Under the pieces are notes generated by a model. That model ran no database searches. It worked only from the letters and a program-made list of their open reading frames with translations, and had not been told where the DNA came from. The position numbers were made by a program, and so were the translations under genes. 47,954 nucleotides of DNA, from NCBI GenBank assembly GCA_003159495.1, contig PLPI01000145.1, positions 1 through 47,954 of the forward strand, read 5' to 3'. Origin of the DNA: a candidate division FCPU426 bacterium. Lineage in GTDB: Bacteria; Oederibacteriota; PGYV01; Palsa-1178. Below are positions 27,985-36,199 of this stretch, piece by piece (positions within the stretch are counted from its first letter, which is position 1; each line of letters opens with the position of its first letter).

Positions 27985-28320
27985 ATGGGCCAATTCACAC
28001 ACATTGAAACAGTAGAAGTTTTAGAGGCAATAGAAAAGATACAGGAAGAAGGGCTTAGAAAGAAAATTAAGATATATCAGGGTTTACTTGATGAAAGAGG
28101 CTTTAATTTGCCGTCGCAATATATGGACAAAATAGAAGGTTACAAAAATTTATTTGAATTGAGGCCTCATTTTCATAATATAGAATTTAGAATGATTTTT
28201 TATTGGAAAGGAAAAGAAGCCAGATTCATACACGCTTTTTATGAGAGAGGAAACAAAAAGACAAATCAAAGGGAATACAAAACAGCGGACAACATAAAAA
28301 AAGCAACTGAAAGGAGTTAA
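27985..28320 (+). CDS. HigB/RelE-type toxin (Gp49-like family)
   Basis: A 111-residue protein of the phage Gp49-like/HigB family of RelE-fold mRNA interferases: an N-terminal helix pair, then KNLFELRPHFHNIEFRMIFYW and ARFIHAFYERGNKKTNQREY, the family's LxELRP..xxxRi.fy...hgF.KK.qk...e pattern. Such toxins cleave mRNA on the ribosome. It is followed 4 bp later by an antitoxin and preceded by a promoter with a palindromic operator. A strong AAGGAGGT site precedes the ATG. The locus is more AT-rich than its neighbours, which fits transfer. Confidence 0.88.
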   Translation: MGQFTHIETVEVLEAIEKIQEEGLRKKIKIYQGLLDERGFNLPSQYMDKIEGYKNLFELRPHFHNIEFRMIFYWKGKEARFIHAFYERGNKKTNQREYKTADNIKKATERS

Positions 28321-28324
28321 CGAC

Positions 28325-28633
28325 ATGAAACTGACAAAAAAACAAATTACTTTTGCAAAGAAAGAGGATGTAAAAAAGGTTTTTGATAAAATTCACGTAA
28401 CACCCGAGGAATTTCAAGAAGAATTGGCTCTGAGCGATTTTTTATATAGCTTAGAAAAAGAGCTTGATAAAAGGCATATGACAAAATATGCCCTTGCAAA
28501 AAAATCTGGCCTAAAACCGCAGGTAGTGGCGAGAGTTTTTAATAACGAAAATGCGGAAATAAGTACTTTATCGAAAATGGCGCACGGAGCCGGTGGAAAA
28601 TTAGAATTAAACTTCGTATTTGGTAAAAATTGA
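28325..28633 (+). CDS. HigA-type antitoxin (XRE helix-turn-helix)
   Basis: The 102-residue DNA-binding antitoxin has its HTH in MTKYALAKKSGLKPQVVARV followed by NNENAEISTLSKMAHGAG, and a conserved tail GGKLELNFVF. It neutralises the upstream toxin and probably represses the shared promoter at the 27948-27967 palindrome. The toxin-first order is typical for HigBA. The ATG follows GGAGTTAACGAC. Two very small reading frames follow that look like further remnants or accessories. Confidence 0.88.
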   Translation: MKLTKKQITFAKKEDVKKVFDKIHVTPEEFQEELALSDFLYSLEKELDKRHMTKYALAKKSGLKPQVVARVFNNENAEISTLSKMAHGAGGKLELNFVFGKN

Positions 28634-28663
28634 TTTTACAACTGGCTTGAAGAGGTTAGAAAA

Positions 28664-28804
28664 ATGGCAAAACAAATCACGAAACATCCAACATCAACAA
28701 GTTATGACAAAAGGGTTAAAAAAATATATGCCGACCCTGTCCGCAGAGCAAGAATAAAAGCTAATTTACACAATTTGGAAAGATTAGAGATGAAAAACGA
28801 GTGA
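28664..28804 (+). CDS. Small 46-residue protein after the antitoxin
   Basis: ATG at 28664 with AGAGGTTAGAAAA before it encodes 46 basic residues (MAKQITKHPTSTSYDKRVKK, then a DPVRRARIKANLHNLERLE segment). The DPxxRAR pattern recalls the N-termini of addiction-module XRE antitoxins, whose HTH part would be missing here, so it may be a remnant. It could also be an expressed small third gene of the module. Confidence 0.45.
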   Translation: MAKQITKHPTSTSYDKRVKKIYADPVRRARIKANLHNLERLEMKNE

Positions 28805-28881
28805 TAGGAAAAATCGATGGCACAGAAATTTTCACTTATAATCCTCAAAAAGAGCACGCAAAATTATTAAAGGCATATTAA
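28801..28881 (+). CDS. Tiny reading frame (26 residues) overlapping the previous one
   Basis: GTG at 28801 overlaps the stop of the 46-residue frame (GTGA) and runs to TAA at 28879-28881: VIGKIDGTEIFTYNPQKEHA and six more residues. No homology recognised; it may be a gene remnant. Confidence 0.25.
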   Translation: MIGKIDGTEIFTYNPQKEHAKLLKAY

Positions 28882-28928
28882 AAATGAATGATTTTTAACA
28901 ATTTAAACTGTCAATGGAGTAACAAAAA

Positions 28929-29540
28929 ATGGTAATTAACGAAATTTTTTACGACCTTGAAGGCGAGGGAAAATACCAGGGGTATCCCACCCTTTTTATC
29001 CGTTTTACGGGATGCAACCTGAGGTGCTCGTGGTGCGACACAAAAAAGGCCTACCATAAGGGTAAAAACCGCTCCCTGGCTGAAATCATGAAAATTGTCA
29101 AAGCATCACCCTATAAAAACATCAATATCACCGGAGGGGAACCGCTCTCATCCGGAAAAGATGTTTTGACATTGATCGCCTCTATTAGAACAGCCAGGCC
29201 TGATATCATAATATCGGTGGAAACGAACGGAAGCCTGCCGGTTGCCGGGATAAAGGCTGACAACATTTCAATGGACCTGAAACTGCCTTCATCCGGGGAA
29301 CAGGAAAAAATGTACCTTCCGAATTTATCCGTGTTAAGGGCAAAGGACCAGTTGAAGCTTGTGATTGGTTCGGCAGGGGATATGCTCTATGCGGAAAAGG
29401 CCCTGAAAGAAAATCCCGTAAGGTGCGTTGTTTTTGCCCAGCCTGTATTTAAGAGGATGACGCTTTCAGGGATAAAGAATTTTGTCCTCAAACATAATAC
29501 CGGATGGAAAGTAAGCGTCCAATTGCACAAACTGTACTGA
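28929..29540 (+). CDS. queE: 7-carboxy-7-deazaguanine synthase (radical SAM)
   Basis: QueE rearranges CPH4 to 7-carboxy-7-deazaguanine in queuosine/7-deazapurine synthesis. The 203-residue protein starts INEIFYDLEGEGKYQGYPTL (substrate-binding) followed by the cluster motif CNLRCSWC (Cys29, Cys33, Cys36), ITGGEPL for SAM, and VETNGSLPV. Length and motifs are typical. No other queuosine genes are nearby. The Shine-Dalgarno is modest (GGAG, 11 nt upstream). The CNLRCSWCDTKKAYH segment separates it from other radical-SAM enzymes. Confidence 0.93.
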   Translation: MVINEIFYDLEGEGKYQGYPTLFIRFTGCNLRCSWCDTKKAYHKGKNRSLAEIMKIVKASPYKNINITGGEPLSSGKDVLTLIASIRTARPDIIISVETNGSLPVAGIKADNISMDLKLPSSGEQEKMYLPNLSVLRAKDQLKLVIGSAGDMLYAEKALKENPVRCVVFAQPVFKRMTLSGIKNFVLKHNTGWKVSVQLHKLY

Positions 29541-29561
29541 AAAAAAAATACGGGTGGAACA

Positions 29562-32195
29562 TTGAAAAAATTGTTTTTGATTTTAACGGCTCTGTCTGCC
29601 GCTTTTCAGCTAAACGCATATTTTGACTGGGATTCATATAAAACCGCGGATTTTACCATATTTTACCAGCAGGCTTACGAGGGGCGGGCGCTCAGGATGC
29701 TCTCCGACCTTGAGTATTACAAACACATACCCGAGGAAATTGTGGGCAATAAAATAGGCAATGTCCCCATAATGCTTGAGGACTGGGGGCAGTATGACAA
29801 CGGCCTGACTGACCCTGTTTTTTACAAAATCAACGTCCTCAATTATGAATCCACGGATGCGGACTGGCTCGCGCTTGTCTCCATACACGAATATACCCAT
29901 ATGCTCCATTTGACCGAAACAGGCGGCATTCCTTCGGCATTTGTGTTTTTATTCGGCAACGCATTTTCCTCACAGCTGACCGCGCCGGATTTTACCATGG
30001 AGGCAATTGCGGTTTACAATGAATCAAAACTTTCAAAATATATGGGCCGCCTCTCCGACGGCGGTTTTGACCGTTACATGATGATGCGGGGCTCCGAAAA
30101 CAGCCTTCCAAAACTTCTTGACGCCGTTTATACCCCTTTCGGGATGCCGGGAGGCGACGCGGTATATATTTACGGAAGTGAATTCATAAATTATCTTTCA
30201 CAAAAATACGGGCAGGATACTTTAAAAAAGTTCTATGCCTCATACAGTTCTTCCGCGCTCTCGTGGCTCTCCCCGGCGTTTCCATGGGCGGGTATGGACA
30301 GGACATTCACGGAAATATACGGACACTCCACGGAGGAACTCTGGAACGGCTGGCTCAAAAACGTCAGTGAAACATCAAAGGCTTACGCGCAGGAGGGCAA
30401 AAGGCTCACGTTCCACGGCTGGCAGTCAAGCTGGCCATATTTTTACAAAGGAAAAGTTTATTACGTGAAAAGCGAGGGGTACAAAACAGGGGCCTTTATG
30501 GAATATTATACAAATGACATTATTGAATATGACCCGAAAACGGCGCAATCGCGCTCTGTTGCATCGACAACCTCGCAGTTTATGGCGCCGCCGCAATTTT
30601 CCGGCAATAAAATATATTATACTGTGGCGGATATAAAATCCGGGTACGCCAACGAAAGCAACATGAACGGCGGCATTTATTCAGTCGTTTACGAAAAGGA
30701 TATGGTTACCGGCGCCGAACGCGAGCTTTTTTCCGACGCGGTTAGGGGTTTCTGCGTGGAGGATGACGGGGACATACTGTATTCCGTCGACGATACTTAT
30801 AGCGTCGGGTCGCGGCTGATGAGGTATAATCCGGAAAGCGGTGATAAAAAACTTGTTTTTGAGACGCCATACCTGATTTTTAACCTGGCCTGCGGGGGCG
30901 GTATAACTGCTGCCGAGGCGAAAACAGAGGGGAACAATTCCTCCATATATATACTCGACATAAATGAAAAAAAACTCATTCCGGTTTCGGATACACCCTA
31001 TTATGAAATGCAACCTGAAAATTATGACGGGAAAATATTTTACCAGGCTAATTACGGCAAAAAATACCTTTCATACTGTTATGACGTCAGGGAGAAAAAA
31101 TACTACAGCCTTGTAAGCAACGGCTATTCATCCACGCCGGCCTATGACGCCGGGAACGGCAATATGTATTTTGTGGGTTTAAACACTGACGGGTACGATA
31201 TATATTCAGAGAAGGCGGATTTTAAGGAAATAAAGCTTCCACAGGAAAACAATGATTATATCCTGCCGCCCCTGCTTGACAGTTCAAAATACACGCATGG
31301 TTCATACATGGACAATCTTGCCTCTGTTTTTCCCAGGGTGAGAGTGCCGCTATTTTATCTTGATTCCTATAACAATCCGTGCGCCGGGCTGGAAATCATG
31401 GGAGAAGACGTGATGGGAGATTTGAGCTATGACGCGGCCGCAGTCTATGATTTCGGGCTCCACAGGACAAACTGGAGCCTTGAAACATTATCCCTTTTGT
31501 TTTCCCCGGCGGAGTTTGAGATAAACACGGGAAGCGCAAATAACGGCGAATTTGCGCCCCTGCTGGCTGTTCCTTTTTACAACTCAATGCTGCCGGGGCT
31601 CTCGCTGATTTACGGCGAACTTGAATATGACATTTATGATATTTCCGCAAATCATGGCACCCGGGCGAGGATAATCCCGGCTGCGGGCGCGTCGTTTACA
31701 TGGCCGCTGACGCTTTTCAACTTAAGCGCGGGGAAGATACTCGAGCCGGGCGGCGGAAATTTTGACGCAAGGGGGATAATGTTAAACGCGGGCTTTACGC
31801 AATACTGCGGAGAAATCAGGTTCAATATAAATTCCGGCTATGTATATGACCCGGATTTTGACGGCAATATACTGCAGGGAATCAGGGGCTACGCCAATGC
31901 CCTGCCCGGGAACAGCGGCACAACCCTGTCGCTGGATCTGACAGGGCCGCTAATAAAGGTGAGGAACGGGTTATGGAACCCGGTCAATGTATATATTGAG
32001 GACATCTGCGGAGGGTTATTCACAGACTCACAGTTCTCAGGTGGCAAAACACAGCTCTCATACGGCATTGAGATTTCAGCGGAGACGAAATTTCTTTTTG
32101 CCTTAAGCGGACCGGTGATACTGAGATTTTCATATAATAAAGAGGATGAATTCAAAACAACGCTCACATTCGGGAACCTGTACCTGCCGTTTTAG
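29562..32195 (+). CDS. Secreted HExxH metallopeptidase-like protein with beta-propeller
   Basis: An 877-residue protein with signal peptide (MKKLFLILTALSAAFQLNA) from a TTG start. A zinc-peptidase motif, HEYTHMLHL, lies at about residues 109-117, and a possible third ligand Glu lies in FTMEAIAVYNESKL further on, as in gluzincin-type peptidase MA folds. Residues ~270-570 show repeated YDGKIFYQANY-like blades of a TolB/PD40-type propeller. The C-terminal ~250 residues look like outer-membrane beta-strands (LTFGNLYLPF at the end). The combination suggests an envelope-attached peptidase or assembly factor; substrate unknown. It follows queE by 21 bp. Confidence 0.75.
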   Translation: MKKLFLILTALSAAFQLNAYFDWDSYKTADFTIFYQQAYEGRALRMLSDLEYYKHIPEEIVGNKIGNVPIMLEDWGQYDNGLTDPVFYKINVLNYESTDADWLALVSIHEYTHMLHLTETGGIPSAFVFLFGNAFSSQLTAPDFTMEAIAVYNESKLSKYMGRLSDGGFDRYMMMRGSENSLPKLLDAVYTPFGMPGGDAVYIYGSEFINYLSQKYGQDTLKKFYASYSSSALSWLSPAFPWAGMDRTFTEIYGHSTEELWNGWLKNVSETSKAYAQEGKRLTFHGWQSSWPYFYKGKVYYVKSEGYKTGAFMEYYTNDIIEYDPKTAQSRSVASTTSQFMAPPQFSGNKIYYTVADIKSGYANESNMNGGIYSVVYEKDMVTGAERELFSDAVRGFCVEDDGDILYSVDDTYSVGSRLMRYNPESGDKKLVFETPYLIFNLACGGGITAAEAKTEGNNSSIYILDINEKKLIPVSDTPYYEMQPENYDGKIFYQANYGKKYLSYCYDVREKKYYSLVSNGYSSTPAYDAGNGNMYFVGLNTDGYDIYSEKADFKEIKLPQENNDYILPPLLDSSKYTHGSYMDNLASVFPRVRVPLFYLDSYNNPCAGLEIMGEDVMGDLSYDAAAVYDFGLHRTNWSLETLSLLFSPAEFEINTGSANNGEFAPLLAVPFYNSMLPGLSLIYGELEYDIYDISANHGTRARIIPAAGASFTWPLTLFNLSAGKILEPGGGNFDARGIMLNAGFTQYCGEIRFNINSGYVYDPDFDGNILQGIRGYANALPGNSGTTLSLDLTGPLIKVRNGLWNPVNVYIEDICGGLFTDSQFSGGKTQLSYGIEISAETKFLFALSGPVILRFSYNKEDEFKTTLTFGNLYLPF

Positions 32196-32276
32196 AGACG
32201 GGATTTTCTTTGCTGGAAAAGCGCCGGAAAATGTAATATAATCAGTCAAAGAGAAGCACACATAAAGGCGGTATTG

Positions 32277-33500
32277 ATGAAAAAAGTTTTTTTGTTTTTA
32301 ATATTTTTGGGGTTAAGCGCCTGCGCTTATGCATCCACGGCCTCAACGTCGTGGCTGCTCACGGATGTTTACCCGGAGGCCGCGGCGGAGGGTTCTTCAG
32401 CCGGTTATTCATCATTCGGCGTCGGATACGCGTCCCTGAATCCCGCGGCCATGGCGGGCGTGGAAAATTTTTCATTTGAGGCCATGCAGGCCCTTTATCC
32501 GGCCGGCATATCCGTTGAAAAAATAACAGCCGGGAAATATTTTGACTTTGGCATCATAGGTGTGGATTTGGGTTATTATAATTTCGGGCAGGTTTTTAAC
32601 CTGGGGGTGGATTCGTCGCTCGCGCCAGTCGTGACCGGCGGGGTTACCTCGCCTTATGCCTTTCTCGGATCGCTCATATACGCGAAAAAAACAGATTATT
32701 TCTCGCTGGGATTTTCCCTGAAAATGGCCTGTGAAAACCTTGACGGAAACACGGCAATAAGCGGCCTTGCCGACGCGGGAATTATCGCCAATGACATCTT
32801 AACGGACGGGCTTGACTTCGGGGCCGGCATCACAAATATATCCACTAATCAGGACGGATTTTCCGCGCCGCTCGACGCCGGGGCGGGATTAGCATACATC
32901 ATCAGGGGAAAAACGGCTGAAATCCTGAAAATATCCCTTTCCGGGGATTACATACCTGCATTTGACGAATTAAAGGGTTCGGCCGGGTTTGATTTTCCGG
33001 TCACCGGGGATTTTATATTAAGGGGCGGAATCACTGCGCCGTGGAACGGGCCGGTGAAATTTTCGGCCGGATTGTCCATAAAGGCAATGGGGTTATCGTT
33101 TAATTACGCATATCTTCCGGACAGCCTGCTCGGGGATGTCCACAAAGTCTCCATAGGCGCGGCATTCGGCAGGCCTGTTGTGAAACCGGCGGTTCTGCCG
33201 GCGGAGAAAACGGCGGATATTTTCGGCGGCTATATGAAGTCCGGGGATTTTTATTACGACAGCAACGATTTCAGGCAGGCTGTTAAATATTACGAATATG
33301 TGAATTTATTGTACTGGAAGGAACTTGAATCCCTTACTGATGTGGAAAAATCAAACTTTTACCAGAAACTCGGGATATGCTATTATAATATGAGGGACAA
33401 CGGGCGCGCATTGCAGTATTTTGAAAGGGCGTTTTATTACGACAAGGAAAATGAGATATTAAAACACTGGATAAGGCTGTTGAAAAATGAAAAAAACTAA
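32277..33500 (+). CDS. PorV/UPF0164-like outer-membrane protein with C-terminal TPR
   Basis: A 407-residue protein with a signal peptide (MKKVFLFLIFLGLSACAYA), then a barrel opening AAAEGSSAGYSSFGVGYASL followed by NPAAMAG, the hallmark of the PorV/PorQ and UPF0164 group. Residues ~310-407 add a TPR unit (GDFYYDSNDFRQAVKYYEYV; GRALQYFERAFYYD). The frame opens with TTG three bases earlier; the ATG at 32277 is preferred. It overlaps the next gene by 14 bp, so the two are probably co-translated. PorV acts in type IX secretion, but related barrels also occur without that system. Confidence 0.8.
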   Translation: MKKVFLFLIFLGLSACAYASTASTSWLLTDVYPEAAAEGSSAGYSSFGVGYASLNPAAMAGVENFSFEAMQALYPAGISVEKITAGKYFDFGIIGVDLGYYNFGQVFNLGVDSSLAPVVTGGVTSPYAFLGSLIYAKKTDYFSLGFSLKMACENLDGNTAISGLADAGIIANDILTDGLDFGAGITNISTNQDGFSAPLDAGAGLAYIIRGKTAEILKISLSGDYIPAFDELKGSAGFDFPVTGDFILRGGITAPWNGPVKFSAGLSIKAMGLSFNYAYLPDSLLGDVHKVSIGAAFGRPVVKPAVLPAEKTADIFGGYMKSGDFYYDSNDFRQAVKYYEYVNLLYWKELESLTDVEKSNFYQKLGICYYNMRDNGRALQYFERAFYYDKENEILKHWIRLLKNEKN

Positions 33501-34185
33501 ATATTGCGCCATGAAAATAACCACACTTATGCTTGCTGTGATGTTATGCGCGGGGCTGGCTTTCGCGGATACCCCGTCAGTCACGCCCACAGTGACGGAA
33601 ACTGTCACTGAAACCGTGACCGGGACAATTACAGAGACCATATCTGAAACCATAACTTTTACGCAGACACAGCAGGAAAGCGGAACATTTACGCCGACAC
33701 AGACACAGCAGGAGAGTGAAACATTCACCCCGACGCAGACGCAGCAGGAGAGCGAAACGTTCACGCCGACACAGACGCAGCAGAACAGTAAAACATTTAC
33801 ACCCACCCTCACTTTTTCGCCGACGATAACGATAACATTAACAATGCCCCCGACAGTTACCGTGACCCTGACGCTAATTCCGACGGCAACGGTGATTGAA
33901 TCATATTATGACAGCCTGGCGCTCACTATTTATCCAAACCCGGTAAAAACCGGCTCTAATATTTACATGCTTTATAGTTATCAGGGGCAGTGCTCGCTGT
34001 CTCTGGGTATTTATTCCCTGGACGGCACGCGTGCCATGAATGAAAATTATGCAGTTTCCGGCAGGGGAAGGATAACGGCCTCCACCGCCTCCCTGGCGCC
34101 GGGGGTTTATTATTATATTGTTGAATCAGTCCAGTCCGGGATAACGGACAGCACAAAGGTAAAAAAACTGGTGGTTTCAAGGTAA
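33487..34185 (+). CDS. Secreted protein with Thr-rich tandem repeats and T9SS-like C-terminal domain
   Basis: A 232-residue protein with a signal peptide (ITTLMLAVMLCAGLAFA), a ~115-residue low-complexity stretch (TETVTET, then 12-residue repeats TFTPTQTQQESE), and an ~85-residue beta domain: LTIYPNPVKTGSNIYMLYSY, LGIYSLDGTRAM, SLAPGVYYYIVES, and the ending TKVKKLVVSR. This domain strongly resembles the type A sorting domain of type IX secretion. It overlaps the PorV-like gene. The repeats are likely a flexible stalk that is exposed at the surface. Confidence 0.78.
   Translation: MKKTKYCAMKITTLMLAVMLCAGLAFADTPSVTPTVTETVTETVTGTITETISETITFTQTQQESGTFTPTQTQQESETFTPTQTQQESETFTPTQTQQNSKTFTPTLTFSPTITITLTMPPTVTVTLTLIPTATVIESYYDSLALTIYPNPVKTGSNIYMLYSYQGQCSLSLGIYSLDGTRAMNENYAVSGRGRITASTASLAPGVYYYIVESVQSGITDSTKVKKLVVSR
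33655..33792 (+). repeat. 36 bp in-frame tandem repeat
   Basis: Three full 36 bp units (33685-33720, 33721-33756, 33757-33792) preceded by a 30 bp partial one, coding T-F-T-P-T-Q-T-Q-Q-[EN]-S-[EK]. Third-base changes dominate between units, so selection on the peptide is likely. Copy number probably varies between strains. Confidence 0.85.
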
Positions 34186-34234
34186 AAAAATCTGCCGGAC
34201 AATTATCCGGTTCCGAAACCTTCAGGAGGCGATA

Positions 34235-34636
34235 ATGAAAGTTGAAGTCAAGGCAATTGAATCTCCCGGGATACCCGATCTGTGGGATTATATTCCGGAT
34301 AATAAACCCGGCGATATCGCAATGGATTTCAAATTCCGCCTTGAAATGTTTATAGGCCCGGTCGGAAGTGAGAGTTCGGATCTATTTACGGCCACTGTAT
34401 GCAGCGCTTCAATGGCAGAGGGGTTTGTTCCAAAGAAAGATTTTTTGATAGAACATTACAGGGCGAAAAATGGCCATTATCTTGTCATGAAACAATATAA
34501 TTACGACACATTAAGGTCATTTCTCGATGATTATACCGGCAAATGCGGCGGATGGTGGCGGGGTATTGTTTTATGGAAAATCGGGAGAATTGCAAAATGG
34601 GAACGCAGGGCCAAAAACATGACGGCTGATATATAA
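34235..34636 (+). CDS. Imm8-like immunity protein (orphan)
   Basis: A 133-residue cytosolic protein that resembles the Imm8 immunity family of polymorphic-toxin systems: a short N-terminal strand, then FRLEMFIGPVGSESSDLFTA followed by TVCSASMAEGF, where Imm8 members have an IGP..G.E.F.f.VC pattern, and a C-terminal Trp-rich tail (GGWWRGIVLWK). Such proteins neutralise a cognate nuclease or other toxin tip from neighbouring cells. No toxin gene or CT fragment lies next to it in the window. AGGAGG precedes the ATG. The family call is from memory of the pattern and is moderately sure. Confidence 0.65.
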   Translation: MKVEVKAIESPGIPDLWDYIPDNKPGDIAMDFKFRLEMFIGPVGSESSDLFTATVCSASMAEGFVPKKDFLIEHYRAKNGHYLVMKQYNYDTLRSFLDDYTGKCGGWWRGIVLWKIGRIAKWERRAKNMTADI

Positions 34637-34671
34637 TAAATCAGGAACTTAATACGGAGCACTCTCCTGAT

Positions 34672-35445
34672 TTAAATCGGGCAGGCGCATGCGTAACTGG
34701 AAACAGTGGACATATTTACAAGCGGGTTGGCCTGAAGCACGCTTACTGTGTCAAGGGGCATTGAACCTGCCGGGAGCTGGATGAGATATTCGTCGCCGAG
34801 TACGGGCGGCGTGCCTGCTGTTACAATATACTGGTTATTTAAAATAACTGTTCCGCCAATGCTGTTTATCAGCGCTGATTCGTCAGACGCGCTTACCCCG
34901 CTGTTAAAATATATTAAAACTTCTTCCGGATGGAACAGGTATGTGGAATTCATATTAGTTTCCGCGTTCTCGGCTCCGGCCGTCACACTTATGGATACCA
35001 GGGTATAAACAGAATATCCGGGTATGGTTATCTGCACCGAATATGTACCTGGCGCAAGGCCGCTTACCTTATAAAAACCGTTTGAGTCGGTGGTTGTGTT
35101 TGCCACAACAGCGGCTCCGTTTAATATTTTGACAGGCGCGCTTGCAATAGGGCATGAGGCATGCGGCGTCATATCAGGGGTTGGCGTAGCCGTCGCGGTC
35201 GGAATTATTATAATAGTGGGTGTGCCTGTTATTGTCCCGTAAGGAACGGGAGTTCCGAAAATCTCAGTGCCGCAGGAGCATTTAAAGGGACACATGCTTA
35301 CAAAACCGCTTATTGAGCCGGTGTGAGAACATACAACGGTTTCTGTCGGAAATACCGGCATTGTCGGGTTCCTGTGAGGGGAACATCCGGAAAGCATCCA
35401 GAGAGTGAATATTGTTGCTGAAACCGCGGCTGATATTTTTTTCAT
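34672..35445 (-). CDS. Lipoprotein with TPT linker and carboxypeptidase-regulatory-like domain
   Basis: A 257-residue lipoprotein: lipobox LWMLSGC, a cysteine-rich short segment (SMCPFKCSCGTE), a Thr/Pro linker (IPTATATPTPDMTP), and a CarboxypepD_reg-like beta-sandwich (GFYKVSGLAPGTYSVQITIP). The last part, with SALINSIGGTVILNN, looks like an inhibitor_I9-type alpha/beta fold. It ends in YACACPI. The start is ATG 35445 after AGAGGTGAG, not the GTG two codons before it. It converges on the Imm8-like gene. Function unknown; it is a surface-displayed adhesin-like or binding protein by architecture. Confidence 0.75.
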   Translation of the reverse strand: MKKISAAVSATIFTLWMLSGCSPHRNPTMPVFPTETVVCSHTGSISGFVSMCPFKCSCGTEIFGTPVPYGTITGTPTIIIIPTATATPTPDMTPHASCPIASAPVKILNGAAVVANTTTDSNGFYKVSGLAPGTYSVQITIPGYSVYTLVSISVTAGAENAETNMNSTYLFHPEEVLIYFNSGVSASDESALINSIGGTVILNNQYIVTAGTPPVLGDEYLIQLPAGSMPLDTVSVLQANPLVNMSTVSSYACACPI

Positions 35446-35518
35446 GCTCACCTCTTATCTTATTTTATAATAAGACAAAAAAGAATGAAAAAAGTTCCAT
35501 ATTTGTTTCCGGATAAAA

Positions 35519-35640
35519 AAAGCATATGGATTTGCGGAAAATATATGTTAAAATAAAGAAAAAAGAGGAAATGCTGTATATTTGAACTTGAAGGGTACAA
35601 CCTGAAACGGATATAGAATCATGAATCAGGACCAGACCCC
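35519..35640. repeat. Family-A intergenic repeat, copy 1
   Basis: The block GGATTTGCGGAAAATATATG (35528-35547) and a 30 bp core at 35601-35630 (CCTGAAACGG...ATGAATCAGG, ends inverted CCTGA/TCAGG) recur at 36720-36898 and, core only, at 37822-37851. It has no coding signs. Confidence 0.75.
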
Positions 35641-35650
35641 GGAGCATTTT

Positions 35651-36199
35651 TCACAGCTTCATTCTTTTTGATCTGGACAGGTCCTTTATCAATGTAATTA
35701 AAGCGTCGCTCAACAGGCCGAAACTTAATCCAATGAAAAGGCCAAAGCCAAACCCTATAAGGGTGTTTATCCACGTATGGCCCAACATGAACCCGAGAAA
35801 AACCCCGATGGTGCTGCCCAGTATAATGAAGGCGCCATAAAAAAGTCCCGTGGCCGGACTCCTTTCTATTGCACGCATCATTATTTTCTTCATTACGATG
35901 TCAGAGTATTTTATGTCCCTGTATTCATCGACTCCAAACCACTCGAATTCCTTCGCAAAATCACTGAAATTTTCCTTCAGTTCGGCCACGTCAAATTTCT
36001 CCATCGTCAGCTTCAGGGACTCCTCCTCTGTGCGCCCGGCATCCATGAGTTCCATGAGGCCGTCTTTCAGGTAGGTTCTTATTTCCTCGGCAAAATCCCG
36101 GTCAAACGATTTATGGGCGTCTTTTTTTGCACGGCCCGCGACACGCTCCACCATCCTGTTGATTTTTTCCATTGTTTCCGCGCTTAAAGTCCTATCCAT
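35651..36199 (-). CDS. PadR-associated membrane protein
   Basis: A 182-residue protein: the N-terminal ~100 residues are a helical, charged cytosolic part of the permease-prefix/DUF1700 kind (DFAEEIRTYLKDGLMELMDA then RTEEESLKLTMEKF), followed by two or three hydrophobic helices (TGLFYGAFIILGSTIGVFLG; INTLIGFGFGLFIGLSFGLL). It overlaps its upstream PadR gene by 8 bp, a standing pair in many bacteria in which the membrane protein is the regulated target. Function is not established; the pair may sense envelope state. Confidence 0.75.
   Translation of the reverse strand: MDRTLSAETMEKINRMVERVAGRAKKDAHKSFDRDFAEEIRTYLKDGLMELMDAGRTEEESLKLTMEKFDVAELKENFSDFAKEFEWFGVDEYRDIKYSDIVMKKIMMRAIERSPATGLFYGAFIILGSTIGVFLGFMLGHTWINTLIGFGFGLFIGLSFGLLSDALITLIKDLSRSKRMKL

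Noticed and set aside
33459-33812. A long minus-strand frame with repeated CVCVGVNV segments.
   Set aside because: It is the antisense of the Thr-rich tandem repeats; the regular composition keeps the opposite frame open without coding.
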